This document shows positions 50,343 through 59,846 of a stretch of 64,000 nt of DNA, in pieces. Origin of the DNA: TC-15 sp034437275 (GTDB lineage Bacteria; Chloroflexota; Anaerolineae; Aggregatilineales; Aggregatilineaceae); NCBI GenBank assembly GCA_034437275.1, contig DAOTUD010000185.1, positions 1-64,000 of the forward strand, in the 5' to 3' direction. Under the pieces are notes generated by a model. That model searched no databases, was not told the DNA's origin, and saw only the letters and a list, made by a program, of their open reading frames with translations. Position 1 is the first letter of the stretch. Each line of letters opens with the position of its first letter. A program made the translations under genes and the position numbers.

Positions 50343-51289
50343 GCATCCGCTGCCGACTGGCGCTGCTCGCTGGAGACAAGGATCGGCAGCGCGCGCGGCA
50401 TCAGGTCGGCGATGATCGGCGTGGTGCCGAGGGGGTCGCCGTCGATCTGCGTTAGTTCCGGTTTTTCGGTGTCGATCACGATCCGTTTGCGTGCCGAAAA
50501 ATACATGATCGCTTCGGGGGGGAGACCGTTCCCGGCGAAGAAGTGCGTCATGCTGCTCAGCACGCGCAGCGGGTTCAGCGGACGCAGCACCCCGGCATAC
50601 AACAAGCCGTCGTCGGGCTGAATGGCCTCGTTGATCACTGACAGGGCATTGATCCAGGTCAGCGCGCCGGTCGCGGTGATGAAGGCCAGGATGCCCTCGA
50701 CGCGGATCGGGGCCTGCCCGTCGAGTGAGATCAGGTACTCGCGGGGTTCAACCTGGCGCAGCGAGCGCAGCCCCGACAGGCCATAGGCCAACACCCCCAG
50801 CCGGTCCTTATCTTCGCGCGTGACGTTGTGCGCGGCTTCGGCCTCAAAGCTGGTCGAGATCCGCAGCACAGAACAGCGCTCCCCGACTTTGGCCAGATCG
50901 ATGTGCCGCAGCGAGCCAGCACCCAGCGCCAGCTTCAGCGCCGGATCCAGGCGGTGCGGGATGCCCAAAAAGCCGGATACCACGTTGCCCGTGCCGACCG
51001 GCACCCACGCGAACGGCGGCACTTTTTCTCCCAAGACATGTTTGGCTCCGGATACCCCCTCCATCAAGGTGCCATCTCCACCGGCCACCAGGATACGGTC
51101 TGCCCCCTCGGCGATACCGTCCTTGATCGCGCCGATGAAGTCAAAATCCGGGGTGGTGATGTGCATTGTGATCCGGGGCTGGCGAATGTCGCGCAGCCGT
51201 GCGATCAATTCCTGGCCGCGCCTGGTACCCGATGCCGGATTCACAATCGCCAGAACATGCTCGGGCGCTTCGACTGGAGTCCGTTTCAT
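50315..51289 (-). CDS. Diacylglycerol-kinase-family lipid kinase
   Basis: A 324-residue protein of the DagK/YegS type: HVLAIVNPASGTRRGQEL, the nucleotide motif ILVAGGDGTLMEGVSG, and PFAWVPVGTGNVVSGFLGIP, a GTGN motif. It phosphorylates diacylglycerol or a related lipid. The C-terminal half (LISLDGQAPIRVEGILAFIT and MYFSARKRIVIDTEKPELTQ) is the usual beta-rich domain, with IDGDPLG near the end. It overlaps the convergent kinase gene tail-to-tail. Confidence 0.88.
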   Translation of the reverse strand: MKRTPVEAPEHVLAIVNPASGTRRGQELIARLRDIRQPRITMHITTPDFDFIGAIKDGIAEGADRILVAGGDGTLMEGVSGAKHVLGEKVPPFAWVPVGTGNVVSGFLGIPHRLDPALKLALGAGSLRHIDLAKVGERCSVLRISTSFEAEAAHNVTREDKDRLGVLAYGLSGLRSLRQVEPREYLISLDGQAPIRVEGILAFITATGALTWINALSVINEAIQPDDGLLYAGVLRPLNPLRVLSSMTHFFAGNGLPPEAIMYFSARKRIVIDTEKPELTQIDGDPLGTTPIIADLMPRALPILVSSEQRQSAADAYLEWLSED

Positions 51290-51347
51290 AAAGGTATTAC
51301 CCTTGCACAGAGTAAACGCAATTTCAGTATACCGCGATCACGCGGTT

Positions 51348-51989
51348 CTAAATAGTGATGTCCGAGGGCGTGGCAGAAGGCGTGAGTGTCGGTGTCGGTC
51401 CTGCCGGGGGATTGTTGTCACCGTCTGGGGGCGGCGTTCCCGGCGTGGACGATGCTGGTCCAGGTGGCCCCGGTGTGTACGATGGCGTTGGGCTGATGGT
51501 GGGCAGCGGTGTCATGGTCTGGCTCGGGGTTGGTGTAGGGTTGGCGGCCTCGACGACGCTTTCGTGCACGAAGACGATATCACGAAATGCGCCATCCGGG
51601 TTCAGATCGACCACGTACCATTCCATATTCTCCCGCGCCTGCGTGTATACACATAGTTCGGTCCCATACTCAACGATCTCGCGAAAAGGGCACTGATTGT
51701 CGTCCATGCTGGGGCACTCGCGCAGCTTGGCGCGTTCCACACTGATGGCGAATAGCTGGCAGGGCGGCAGCGGTGTATACGTGGGGGGCCGGGTGGGGAT
51801 GCCGGAGGTTGGCGCGGGCGTGGTGGCCAGGGCCGCATCGCGCGCATCTGCGGTGGCACCCGCTGTGATGTCGCCGCCGCTCTCTAGAAAGTTCAGCATC
51901 CCGGTCCAGATCAAATAGCCTCCAAACACCAGCAGTGCGCCGATGGTGACGACCAGCATGGGCGATGGCCCGGTTGTATTGCGAGACAT
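51348..51989 (-). CDS. Membrane-anchored protein with SH3-like domain
   Basis: A 213-residue protein: a membrane helix at 11-30 (MLVVTIGALLVFGGYLIW), a linker rich in Thr, Pro and Ala, an SH3-like domain with four Cys at about 76-150 (LFAISVERAKLRECPS, then CPFREIVEYGTELCVYTQA, EWYVVDLN), and a long Pro/Thr/Ser tail. It probably faces the cell envelope, where it may bind wall or another surface protein. It shares the Cys-containing SH3-like plan with the operon lipoprotein at 29505-31895, but a family link is only a guess. Confidence 0.65.
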   Translation of the reverse strand: MSRNTTGPSPMLVVTIGALLVFGGYLIWTGMLNFLESGGDITAGATADARDAALATTPAPTSGIPTRPPTYTPLPPCQLFAISVERAKLRECPSMDDNQCPFREIVEYGTELCVYTQARENMEWYVVDLNPDGAFRDIVFVHESVVEAANPTPTPSQTMTPLPTISPTPSYTPGPPGPASSTPGTPPPDGDNNPPAGPTPTLTPSATPSDITI

Positions 51990-52026
51990 ACCTCTACCCT
52001 ATGATGACTGTGTTGGCGTATTCCCC

Positions 52027-53091
52027 CTATTCCCGCAGCGCGTGCAGTTCGTATACGGTGATCGGCTCACGCTTGCCGGGCAGCCGCCGCGCGTCGAGGC
52101 GACTGGCCTCGATGTGGCCCTGGGCCTGGCGGAACGTGTCTTTGCTGATCAAAATCTGGTCCGGTGCGGCAGTTTGCTGCAACCGGCGCGCAATGTTGAC
52201 CGTATCGCCGATCACAGTGTAACTCATGACCCGTTCCGATCCCACATTTCCGACCGCGGCTTCCCCGGTGTGCAGCCCCATCCCCAACGCCAGTTGGCTC
52301 AGGTCGATCTGCTGGCTGGAGGACTTCAACTGCTGGAACAGGGCGCGCATGTCCAGCGCCATCCGCAGCGCGTTGAGTGTGTCGTCGTTGGTCGCGACCG
52401 GCGCACCGAAAAACGCCATGATCTCGTCGCCGATGTATTTGTCGAACGTTCCCTGGTATTCGAACACGACTTCCGTCAGCGCGGAGAAGATGCGGTTCAA
52501 GACGGTGATCACGGCTCCGGCGCTGTATTGTTCGGCGAAGGCGGAAAACCCCCGGATATCGCTGAAGAACACCGTTACGCAGCGCGTTTCGCCGCCCAAC
52601 TGCAAGTATTTTTCCGGGTCAGACAGGATCACTTTGGTCACGTCCTCGTCGACATAGCGCATCAACACCTGCCGCAGCAGCCGGTTACGAGCTTCGACCT
52701 CATCGTGAAGCTGCTTGATGCGCAGCAGCGACTTGACGCGCGTCAGCATCAGCAGCGAGTTAAACGGCTTGGTCACAAAATCGTCGGCCCCGGCCTCGAT
52801 GGCTTTGAGCTTGTCCTCGTCGGATTCCAGCGCGGTGACCATCACGACCGGCGTGAAGCGGGTGCGCGGGTCCTGCTTGAGCTGGCGGCAGACTTCGTAG
52901 CCGTCCATGCCGGTCATGCGCACGTCGAGCATCACCAGATCGGGCGGATCGTCGAACGCCAGTTCCAGCGCTTTTTCGCCACTGTGCGCGGTGCCGACCC
53001 GGTAACCGCTCGTCTTGAGATACGTCTCCAGCACTTCGCGGTTCATCCAGTCATCGTCCACGACCAGCACGTAGGGGGCTTCCTGGCTCAT
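52027..53091 (-). CDS. Response regulator fused to class III adenylate cyclase
   Basis: A 354-residue protein. Residues 1-120 are a receiver domain (VLVVDDDWMNREVL, Asp in LVMLDVRMTGMDG, Thr in VMVTALE, Lys in VTKPFN). A short linker helix follows, then a class III cyclase: metal Asp in VFFSDIRGFSAFAEQ and in YIGDEIMAFFG; the adenine-specific Lys in FDKYIGDE and Asp in TVIGDTVNIARRL; the transition-state Asn and Arg in VNIARR. So it should make cAMP when phosphorylated. The start overlaps the upstream kinase stop by four bases (ATGA). Confidence 0.92.
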   Translation of the reverse strand: MSQEAPYVLVVDDDWMNREVLETYLKTSGYRVGTAHSGEKALELAFDDPPDLVMLDVRMTGMDGYEVCRQLKQDPRTRFTPVVMVTALESDEDKLKAIEAGADDFVTKPFNSLLMLTRVKSLLRIKQLHDEVEARNRLLRQVLMRYVDEDVTKVILSDPEKYLQLGGETRCVTVFFSDIRGFSAFAEQYSAGAVITVLNRIFSALTEVVFEYQGTFDKYIGDEIMAFFGAPVATNDDTLNALRMALDMRALFQQLKSSSQQIDLSQLALGMGLHTGEAAVGNVGSERVMSYTVIGDTVNIARRLQQTAAPDQILISKDTFRQAQGHIEASRLDARRLPGKREPITVYELHALRE

Positions 53092-53711
53092 GCGTTGGAC
53101 TTTTCTCGCATCACCGCCGCCAGCCGGCGCTGCACCTCGTCGACGGCCCACTGCTGCGTGCCGTCCAGCACCACGACCGGCGCTTCGGCGCGATCAGCAT
53201 TCAGCAGCCACTCGTCGTGATGGTCCTCAAGCTGCTGGAGATATGCCCGCGCGATGGACTTTTCCTCCGCGCGCCCGCGCATTTGCAGCCGTCGGAAGCA
53301 TTCCTCGGCGGGGGTGCGCAGGTAGAGAATCGCATCCGGGATGGGCACCGTCGGCGCGAAGTGCTCCCAAAAGTGGCGATACACCGCCCATTCGGTGTCG
53401 TCCATCACCCCTTGCGCGTGCAGGTTTTTGGCGAATACATGCCGGTCACAGTAGATCGAGCGCTCGTAGACGACCGGCTGCTCGCCGGTCACGTCCAGCA
53501 GGGCCTGCGCCCGGGTCACAAACGCGCCAATCTGCAGCGTAAAGGCCCAGCGCGGCGTATCGGCGTAGAAGCGTTCGAGCAGGTTGGTGTCGAAGCCGGT
53601 CTGCCAGCGCCCGACCGGCTCGGGGATAAACGTAAAGCGGTCGCTGGCCTCGAGCATGGTCCCCAGGGTTGTTTTTCCGGCGGCGATGTTGCCTTCAATG
53701 AGAACAAGCAT
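53088..53711 (-). CDS. Deoxynucleoside kinase
   Basis: A 207-residue salvage kinase that phosphorylates deoxyribonucleosides. P-loop IEGNIAAGKTT, EPVGRWQ, the ERS motif VYERSIYCDRHVF, and a lid region RLQMRGRAEEKS. It matches deoxyadenosine/deoxyguanosine-type kinases; the exact base is not readable. AAGGAAG precedes the ATG at 53711. It is overlapped by the cyclase gene. Confidence 0.88.
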   Translation of the reverse strand: MLVLIEGNIAAGKTTLGTMLEASDRFTFIPEPVGRWQTGFDTNLLERFYADTPRWAFTLQIGAFVTRAQALLDVTGEQPVVYERSIYCDRHVFAKNLHAQGVMDDTEWAVYRHFWEHFAPTVPIPDAILYLRTPAEECFRRLQMRGRAEEKSIARAYLQQLEDHHDEWLLNADRAEAPVVVLDGTQQWAVDEVQRRLAAVMREKSNA

Positions 53712-53730
53712 TCGTAGTCTTCCTTTTCCC

Positions 53731-53768
53731 AGCAAAACGACCGGCGAGACAGCACGCTATCTCGCCGG
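53731..53768 (-). terminator. Terminator of the sdh operon
   Basis: CCGGCGAGA (53741-53749) pairs with TCTCGCCGG (53760-53768). Read on the minus strand it is followed by TCGTTTTG, beyond the sdhB stop at 53846. Confidence 0.7.
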
Positions 53769-53845
53769 GAAAGATCGGAATTGGCTGCCGTCTTGCCTTG
53801 AATTCTACGAAACAATTGACGGACGTGCCACAAACCGGTGCCGCG

Positions 53846-54577
<732 letters not shown>

Positions 54578-54586
54578 GGTATCCCT

Positions 54587-56386
54587 CTAATAGACTCGCT
54601 CTTTTGGCTTGAACTTGTCGTCTTTTTCGGCCAACGACATATCGACCGGTTTGTCGTGGTTCAATGCGACGGTGCCGTCGTCTTGCTGGGTGGCCAGTGT
54701 GTGCACCATCCACTGCTCGTCGTCCCGATCCGGGTAGTCATCGCGCGAATGTGCGCCGCGACTCTCCTGGCGCACCAGAGCGCTGGCGGCTGTCACTTCG
54801 GCGATATCCAGCAGGCAGCCTAGCTCCCACGCTTCGAGCAGGTCGGTGTTGAAGCGGCGGCCCCGGTCGTCGATGGACAGGTCGGTTTTGAACTGCTCTT
54901 GCAGGCGGCGGATGGCCTCGACAGCTTCCTGCATCCCCTCCTCGGTGCGGAACACGCCCACGTCGTCCATCATCACCGACTGCATCTCCTCACGGATCTG
55001 GTACGGCTTGCGCGATCCAGCGGCGGTGCGGATGCGTTCCAGTTCGGCTTCGACCTCGGCGGCGGGGTTGTCGGGCAGCGGGGTGAAGCCCGCGCCCTGG
55101 CAGTATTCCGCGATGTGCTTGCCGGAGCGCAGCCCGAACACGATCAGGTCGGTCAGGCTGTTGGTGCCCAGGCGATTCGCGCCGTGCACGCTGACGCACG
55201 CACATTCCCCAGCGGCGTACAGGCCGGGCAGCGGTGTGCGCTGGGCATCGATCACCACGCGGCCATCCAGGTCGGTCGGGATGCCGCCCATGCCGTAATG
55301 TGCCGTTGGCTGGACGGGCATCGGCTCGCGCACCGGGTCGACGTTCAGGTAGGTGCGGCAGAAGTCCAGGATATCCGGCAGCTTGGATTCGACGTACTCG
55401 CGGTCGATGCGGTGTGTTTCCCCGGCTTCGGCCAGGTAGCGGTTGACCGTTTCCGGCGTGATATCCAGGTGCACGTAGCGCTGGCCCTTGATGCCGCGCC
55501 CTTCTTTGATCTCCAGGTAGATCGCGCGGGAGACCACGTCGCGGCTGGCAAGGTCCTTGATGTTCGGGGCGTAGAATTCCATGAAGCGCTCGCCCCGGTC
55601 GTTGAGCAGCACGCCGCCTTCGCCGCGCACGCCCTCGGTGATCAGGATGCCCATCTTGTAGATGCCGGTGGGGTGGAACTGGAAAAATTCCATGTCCTGC
55701 ATCGGGACGCCGCGTCGGTAGGTGATCGCGTTGCCGTCGCCGGTCATGGCGTGGGCGTTGCTGGTGATCTCCCACACGCGGCCCCAGCCGCCGGTCGCAA
55801 ACAAGACGGCTTTGCTGTGGAAGATATGCAGCTCGCCGCTGTCGATGTGCAGCGCGACCACGCCGACCACCGTGTCGCCGCTGCGGACCAGGTCCACGAC
55901 GTGGAATTCGTCAAAGAAGGTGACCTCGTTTTTGATGCACTGCTGGTACAGCGTTTGCAGGATCATGTGGCCGGTGCGGTCGGCGGCGTGGCAGGCCCGG
56001 CGCACGAGTTTATCGCCAAACTGGCTGGTGTGGCCGCCAAAGCGCCGCTGCGAGATGCGGCCCTCGCCGGTGCGGTCAAACGGCAGCCCCAGGTGTTCGA
56101 GTTCGATCACCGCTTCGATCGCGCCCTCGGCCAGCACCAGCGCCGCGTCCTGGTCGGCCAGATAGTCGCTGCCTTTGATGGTGTCGAAAGCGTGCCATTC
56201 GGGGCGGTCTTCTTCCAGGTTGCCCAGCGCCGCACCGATGCCGCCCTGGGCCGTGCCAGTGTGGGAACGGGAGGGGTAGAGCTTGCTGAGCACGGCGGTT
56301 TTGGCCCCGCGCGAGGCGTACAGCGCCGCCATCAGGCCCGCGCCGCCACCGCCGATAATGAGTGCTTCGTATTGGTGTGTTTGCAT
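54587..56386 (-). CDS. sdhA: Succinate dehydrogenase/fumarate reductase flavoprotein subunit
   Basis: A 599-residue FAD protein. Dinucleotide-binding start ALIIGGGGAGLMAALYAS, FAD-linking His block LYPSRSHTGTAQGGIGAALG, QRRFGGHTSQFGDKLVRRAC, HPTGIYKMGILITEGVRGEG, the substrate Arg/His region RDVVSRAIYLEI and HYGMGGIPTD, and C-terminal GCLLDIAEVTAASALVRQES. All substrate residues I can place are kept. Together with neighbours it forms a complete complex II. Confidence 0.96.
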   Translation of the reverse strand: MQTHQYEALIIGGGGAGLMAALYASRGAKTAVLSKLYPSRSHTGTAQGGIGAALGNLEEDRPEWHAFDTIKGSDYLADQDAALVLAEGAIEAVIELEHLGLPFDRTGEGRISQRRFGGHTSQFGDKLVRRACHAADRTGHMILQTLYQQCIKNEVTFFDEFHVVDLVRSGDTVVGVVALHIDSGELHIFHSKAVLFATGGWGRVWEITSNAHAMTGDGNAITYRRGVPMQDMEFFQFHPTGIYKMGILITEGVRGEGGVLLNDRGERFMEFYAPNIKDLASRDVVSRAIYLEIKEGRGIKGQRYVHLDITPETVNRYLAEAGETHRIDREYVESKLPDILDFCRTYLNVDPVREPMPVQPTAHYGMGGIPTDLDGRVVIDAQRTPLPGLYAAGECACVSVHGANRLGTNSLTDLIVFGLRSGKHIAEYCQGAGFTPLPDNPAAEVEAELERIRTAAGSRKPYQIREEMQSVMMDDVGVFRTEEGMQEAVEAIRRLQEQFKTDLSIDDRGRRFNTDLLEAWELGCLLDIAEVTAASALVRQESRGAHSRDDYPDRDDEQWMVHTLATQQDDGTVALNHDKPVDMSLAEKDDKFKPKERVY

Positions 56387-56417
56387 GATTTCCTCAACTA
56401 CTCTTTCTGACGTGGCC

Positions 56418-57404
56418 TTACTCGGCCAGGATGTCTCTGGCAGTTTCGACCGCGGCTTCGTCTGCCCCCATAACCAGGGCGACAGTGCCGACCGCGATCA
56501 GGGCGATGGTCCCGAAAATGATGGCCCAGTTCAGTGCCCGGTTGATCAGGGGACGGTGGGCATAGTCATTGACGATGTAGCGCAGGCCGTTGAAGCCGTG
56601 AGTGGCCGCCAGCGCCAGCAGCAGCCCGTCGTACAGCCGCCAGATCGTCACGCCAGCCACCAGCATATCCCAGCGCGCGCCGACGAATTCGACCGCCGAG
56701 GCGTTCTGGGTGGTGGCGTCGGTACCCACGACCTGCACATCCGCCATGTTGATCTCGAACACGCCCTGAATGACGTGCAGCATCGCCAGGTGGCCAAACA
56801 CCAGCGGCAGGATCAACACGCCGGAGATGCGCATGAACGACCACAGGGTCGCCTCGACCCGGCCCGGCAGCCGCATCCCGCTGTCGCTGCCGGTGATCAG
56901 GCCATAGAGCGCCGACAGCACCAGCGCCCCCGCGATAATGACGACAAAGCCCAGCACAAACTGCGCCTGGGTTTCGATGATCTCGCCGACCGTAGCCAGT
57001 TCGGGGTCGTGATCATAGAAGTCGAGTACGTGGCCGACCATCGCGGCGAACGTGGGCAGCAGCACAAGCCCCGTCGCCACAAACACGAGTGTCGCCGCGC
57101 GCTGCTGGTAAGCCCACCACTCCGGCTTGTAGTCCAGCAGCACGATGCGCAGCCCGTTAAAGGCGTGGAACACCACGCACGCAATCAATATGAATTCGCC
57201 GATGGTAAACAACGGGCTTTGATACTGCTGGATCGCTTTTTCGTATTCTTCGGGGGCATAGGCCGCCCAAGAGGTGTCGATAACGTGGATGATCAGGAAG
57301 AGAATCGTGCCCAGCCCAGACAGCCGGTGCAGCACCCAACTCCACTGCCCGATCTTGCCGCGATATCGCAGGGTTTCGGTGACAGTTGTAACCAAAGTTG
57401 TCAT
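56418..57404 (-). CDS. Fused SdhC-SdhD-like membrane anchor subunit
   Basis: A 328-residue protein with two halves. Residues 15-140 follow the SdhC pattern: WVLHRLSGLGTILFLIIHVI with the Ser/His-Arg motif, and CVVFHAFNGLRIVLLDY. Residues 185-328 repeat it with the SdhD-like SFMRISGVLILPLVFGHLAM and ALAATHGFNGLRYIVNDY. Each half has three hydrophobic helices and its own HxFNGLR motif. The two His (FHAFNG and THGFNG) are candidates for heme ligands. Length is about twice the single subunit (110-150 residues). First gene of the operon, 32 bases before sdhA. TGGAGACAAATC precedes the ATG. Confidence 0.85.
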   Translation of the reverse strand: MTTLVTTVTETLRYRGKIGQWSWVLHRLSGLGTILFLIIHVIDTSWAAYAPEEYEKAIQQYQSPLFTIGEFILIACVVFHAFNGLRIVLLDYKPEWWAYQQRAATLVFVATGLVLLPTFAAMVGHVLDFYDHDPELATVGEIIETQAQFVLGFVVIIAGALVLSALYGLITGSDSGMRLPGRVEATLWSFMRISGVLILPLVFGHLAMLHVIQGVFEINMADVQVVGTDATTQNASAVEFVGARWDMLVAGVTIWRLYDGLLLALAATHGFNGLRYIVNDYAHRPLINRALNWAIIFGTIALIAVGTVALVMGADEAAVETARDILAE

Positions 57405-57721
57405 AATGATTTGTCTCCACCAAACAAGTAAAATGCTTTGAGGCCCAGAGGGCGTTCACGCAATATAAGCGCCTAGTGCCCTCCATAATACTTTGATCCC
57501 ATACTATCTGACCAATGTGAAACGTAATGCGCTGCCGTGTCGATCTTCCACACATAAGAAACCCACAAAGTGTTGCCCCTGTAAGTGGCGTCTTGCTATA
57601 TTTTGAGAGGGAGCGGAGCAACTGTCATTGATTTATCTTCACTGGCTCCATGCATCCAATCATATGCAATGTGCATCTAATCATATAGCTAACCCTCTTC
57701 GAATGCAGGTAAGGAGCGGAA
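57405..57721. other. Divergent control region of sdh and citrate synthase
   Basis: No gene. Apart from the direct repeat at 57651-57686 the region holds only weak minus-10-like elements for the minus strand (for example TATTAT near 57490). Two central-metabolism units are divided by it, so shared control is plausible. Confidence 0.5.
57651..57686. repeat. Direct repeat, 15 bases, 21-base period, upstream of citrate synthase
   Basis: TGCATCCAATCATAT (57651-57665) and TGCATCTAATCATAT (57672-57686) differ at one base and are offset by 21, close to two helical turns, which is the spacing of a dimeric or paired regulator. They are 36 bases upstream of the citrate synthase ATG. Confidence 0.65.
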
Positions 57722-58864
57722 ATGTCCGAACAGAAAAAAGGCTTAGAAGGCATTGTCATTGCTGATACCAAACTCAGCCGCGTCCAGGGCGACATCGGCA
57801 AGCTCACCTACTGCGGCTACGACATTATGGACCTGGCCAAGCATGCGTCGTTTGAGGAAGTGGTGTTCCTGCTGTGGAACACCAAACTCCCCACCAAAAC
57901 CGAGTTGGCCCGGTTCAAGGCAACACTCACCAACGAGATGACGCTGCCGGCGTCTGTGCTGGAAAACATGAAAACCTACCCCACCGGCGCACACCCGATG
58001 GCCGTGGTGCGCACGGCGGTATCGGCGTTGGGGCTGCACGATTCGGCAGCCGAAGACAACAGTGTCGATGCCAACGTGCGTAAGGCGATGCACATCACGG
58101 CCAAGCTGCCGACCATCGTCGCCGCCTGGGCGCGCATCCGCAACGGCAAAGAGCCAATCGTCCCGCGCGATGACCTGGGGCTGGCCGCCAACTTCGTTTA
58201 CATGCTCAAGGGCCAGGAACCCAACCAGACCGAAGTCGACGCGGTGAATGTGTACCTGGTGCTGCTGGCCGACCACGGCATGAACGCCAGCACGTTCACC
58301 AGCCGCGTGGTGACCAGCACCGACGGCGACATGTACAGCGCCGTCACCGCTGCTATCGGCGCGCTGAAGGGGCCGAAGCACGGGGGGGCCAACGAAGCCG
58401 CGATGCGCATGTTCTACGAGGTGAGCAAAGCCAACAGCGCCGAAGACTGGTTCAAGAACGAGGTCAAGGGCAAGAGTCGCCGCATTATGGGCATCGGCCA
58501 TCGCGTGTACAAGGCCCCCGATCCGCGCGCGACCGCGCTCAAGAAGCACGCCGAAGACCTGTGCGGCCTGAAGGAAAAATGCTTGCTGCTGGATATCGCG
58601 ATGGAACTGGAAGACCTGGCACGCGCCGACGATTTCTTCATCGAGCGCAATCTGTACCCCAACGTAGATTACTACAGCGCGATCGTGCTGGATGCGGTTG
58701 GTATCGACACCGACATGATGACGCCGCTGTTCGCCATGTCGCGGATTGCCGGCTGGACCGCGCACATCATCGAGCAGTGGGCCGACAATCGCCTGATCCG
58801 CCCGCGCGGCCAGTACGTTGGTGAGGAAAACCTGGAGTGGGTGCCGCTGGGCGAACGCAAGTAG
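57722..58864 (+). CDS. gltA: Citrate synthase
   Basis: Citrate synthase (380 residues) condenses oxaloacetate and acetyl-CoA. LEGIVIADTKLSRVQGDIGK and LTYCGYDIMDLA open the large domain; the catalytic His block IGALKGPKHGGANEAAM, the second His and Arg block IMGIGHRVYKAPDPRA, and the Asp region in NVDYYSAIVLDAVGIDTDMM are kept. A 2-methylcitrate synthase role cannot be excluded from sequence. TAAGGAGCGGAA precedes the ATG. Confidence 0.93.
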   Translation: MSEQKKGLEGIVIADTKLSRVQGDIGKLTYCGYDIMDLAKHASFEEVVFLLWNTKLPTKTELARFKATLTNEMTLPASVLENMKTYPTGAHPMAVVRTAVSALGLHDSAAEDNSVDANVRKAMHITAKLPTIVAAWARIRNGKEPIVPRDDLGLAANFVYMLKGQEPNQTEVDAVNVYLVLLADHGMNASTFTSRVVTSTDGDMYSAVTAAIGALKGPKHGGANEAAMRMFYEVSKANSAEDWFKNEVKGKSRRIMGIGHRVYKAPDPRATALKKHAEDLCGLKEKCLLLDIAMELEDLARADDFFIERNLYPNVDYYSAIVLDAVGIDTDMMTPLFAMSRIAGWTAHIIEQWADNRLIRPRGQYVGEENLEWVPLGERK

Positions 58865-58890
58865 CCCCCCCACCGAAAACACGAACCTGG

Positions 58891-58922
58891 AAGCCAGGTC
58901 GCGGCTGTGATCTGGCTTTTTT
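58891..58922 (+). terminator. Terminator of citrate synthase
   Basis: AAGCCAGGTC (58891-58900) pairs with GATCTGGCTT (58909-58918, one G-T pair), followed by TTTT. Confidence 0.85.
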
Positions 58923-58966
58923 AGTACCACTTGTGGTAAGTTTGGCATGTTGTTAAGGATCAACAC

Positions 58967-59761
58967 ATGCCAGATGACAAACTGATTTCCCTGTCCGACG
59001 CCGCCGCAATGGTCCAATCCGGGCACACCCTGGCCCTTGGCGGCAATTTGCTTTATCGTCGACCGATTGCGTTCGTGCGCGAACTGCTGCACCGGACTGC
59101 CCCGCCCGCCGACCTGACCCTGCTGGCGTTTACCGCCGGCTACGGCTGCGACCTGTTGGTTGGGATGGGCTGTGTGAGCCGGGTGCGGACCTGTTACTTC
59201 GGGCTGGAAGCGTTCGGCTTCGCGCCGATGTTCACCCAGCAGGCGCGCCAGGGCCACCTGACCATCATCGAGGAAACCGAAGCCAGCCTGGCGTTCGGCA
59301 TCCGGGCCAGCCTGGCCGGGGTGGGCTTCATGCCCTCGACGGCGTGGCTTGGCACCGACCTGCTCGCGCTGCGCCCCGATGTCAAGACGATCACCGACCC
59401 GTACAGCGGCGAGGAGTTGGTCGCGTTTCCCGCGATCCCCTGCGATGTGGCGGTCGTTCATGCCCTGGTCGCCGACCAGCACGGCAATGCGCGCCTGAAC
59501 AAAAACCTGGGCATCGATCAGGAGTTGGCTGTGCTGGCCGATTACGTGATCGTCACGGCGGAGGAGGTCGTGGACACCCTGACGCATGACGCCCAACTGG
59601 CCGCGCCGATGGTGCAGGCCGTGGTCCATGCGCCGCGTGGGGCGTGGCCGACGTCGTGCTACCCGCACTATCCGATAGCCGGGCGGGAACTGTTACGGTA
59701 TATTGAGATGTGCACCGATGGCGAGTTTGATGCTTATGTGCGGGGCGCTACCGGCGCGTAG
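58967..59761 (+). CDS. CoA-transferase-like subunit A
   Basis: A 264-residue member of family I CoA-transferase alpha subunits (GctA/IpdA-like). LISLSDAAAMVQSGHTLALGG at the start, PADLTLLAFTAGYGCDLLVG, GLEAFGFAPMFTQQARQG, LAGVGFMPSTAWLGTDLL, and the C-terminal DYVIVTAEEVVD. It needs the beta subunit to act; a matching one lies at 62060-62905, with two protease genes between. The substrate is unknown. Confidence 0.85.
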   Translation: MPDDKLISLSDAAAMVQSGHTLALGGNLLYRRPIAFVRELLHRTAPPADLTLLAFTAGYGCDLLVGMGCVSRVRTCYFGLEAFGFAPMFTQQARQGHLTIIEETEASLAFGIRASLAGVGFMPSTAWLGTDLLALRPDVKTITDPYSGEELVAFPAIPCDVAVVHALVADQHGNARLNKNLGIDQELAVLADYVIVTAEEVVDTLTHDAQLAAPMVQAVVHAPRGAWPTSCYPHYPIAGRELLRYIEMCTDGEFDAYVRGATGA

Positions 59762-59808
59762 CGGGGTTTTTTCAGGCATCTTTCATCTTTTTATCGCAAA
59801 ATTCTGCT

Positions 59809-59814
59809 TATAAT
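59809..59814 (+). promoter_or_regulatory. Minus-10-like element of the S41 peptidase gene
   Basis: TATAAT preceded by TGC-T; no good minus-35. It lies 33 bases before the ATG at 59847. Confidence 0.4.
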
Positions 59815-59846
59815 CTACGTACGAAATGTGGTTGACGGAGTAATGT

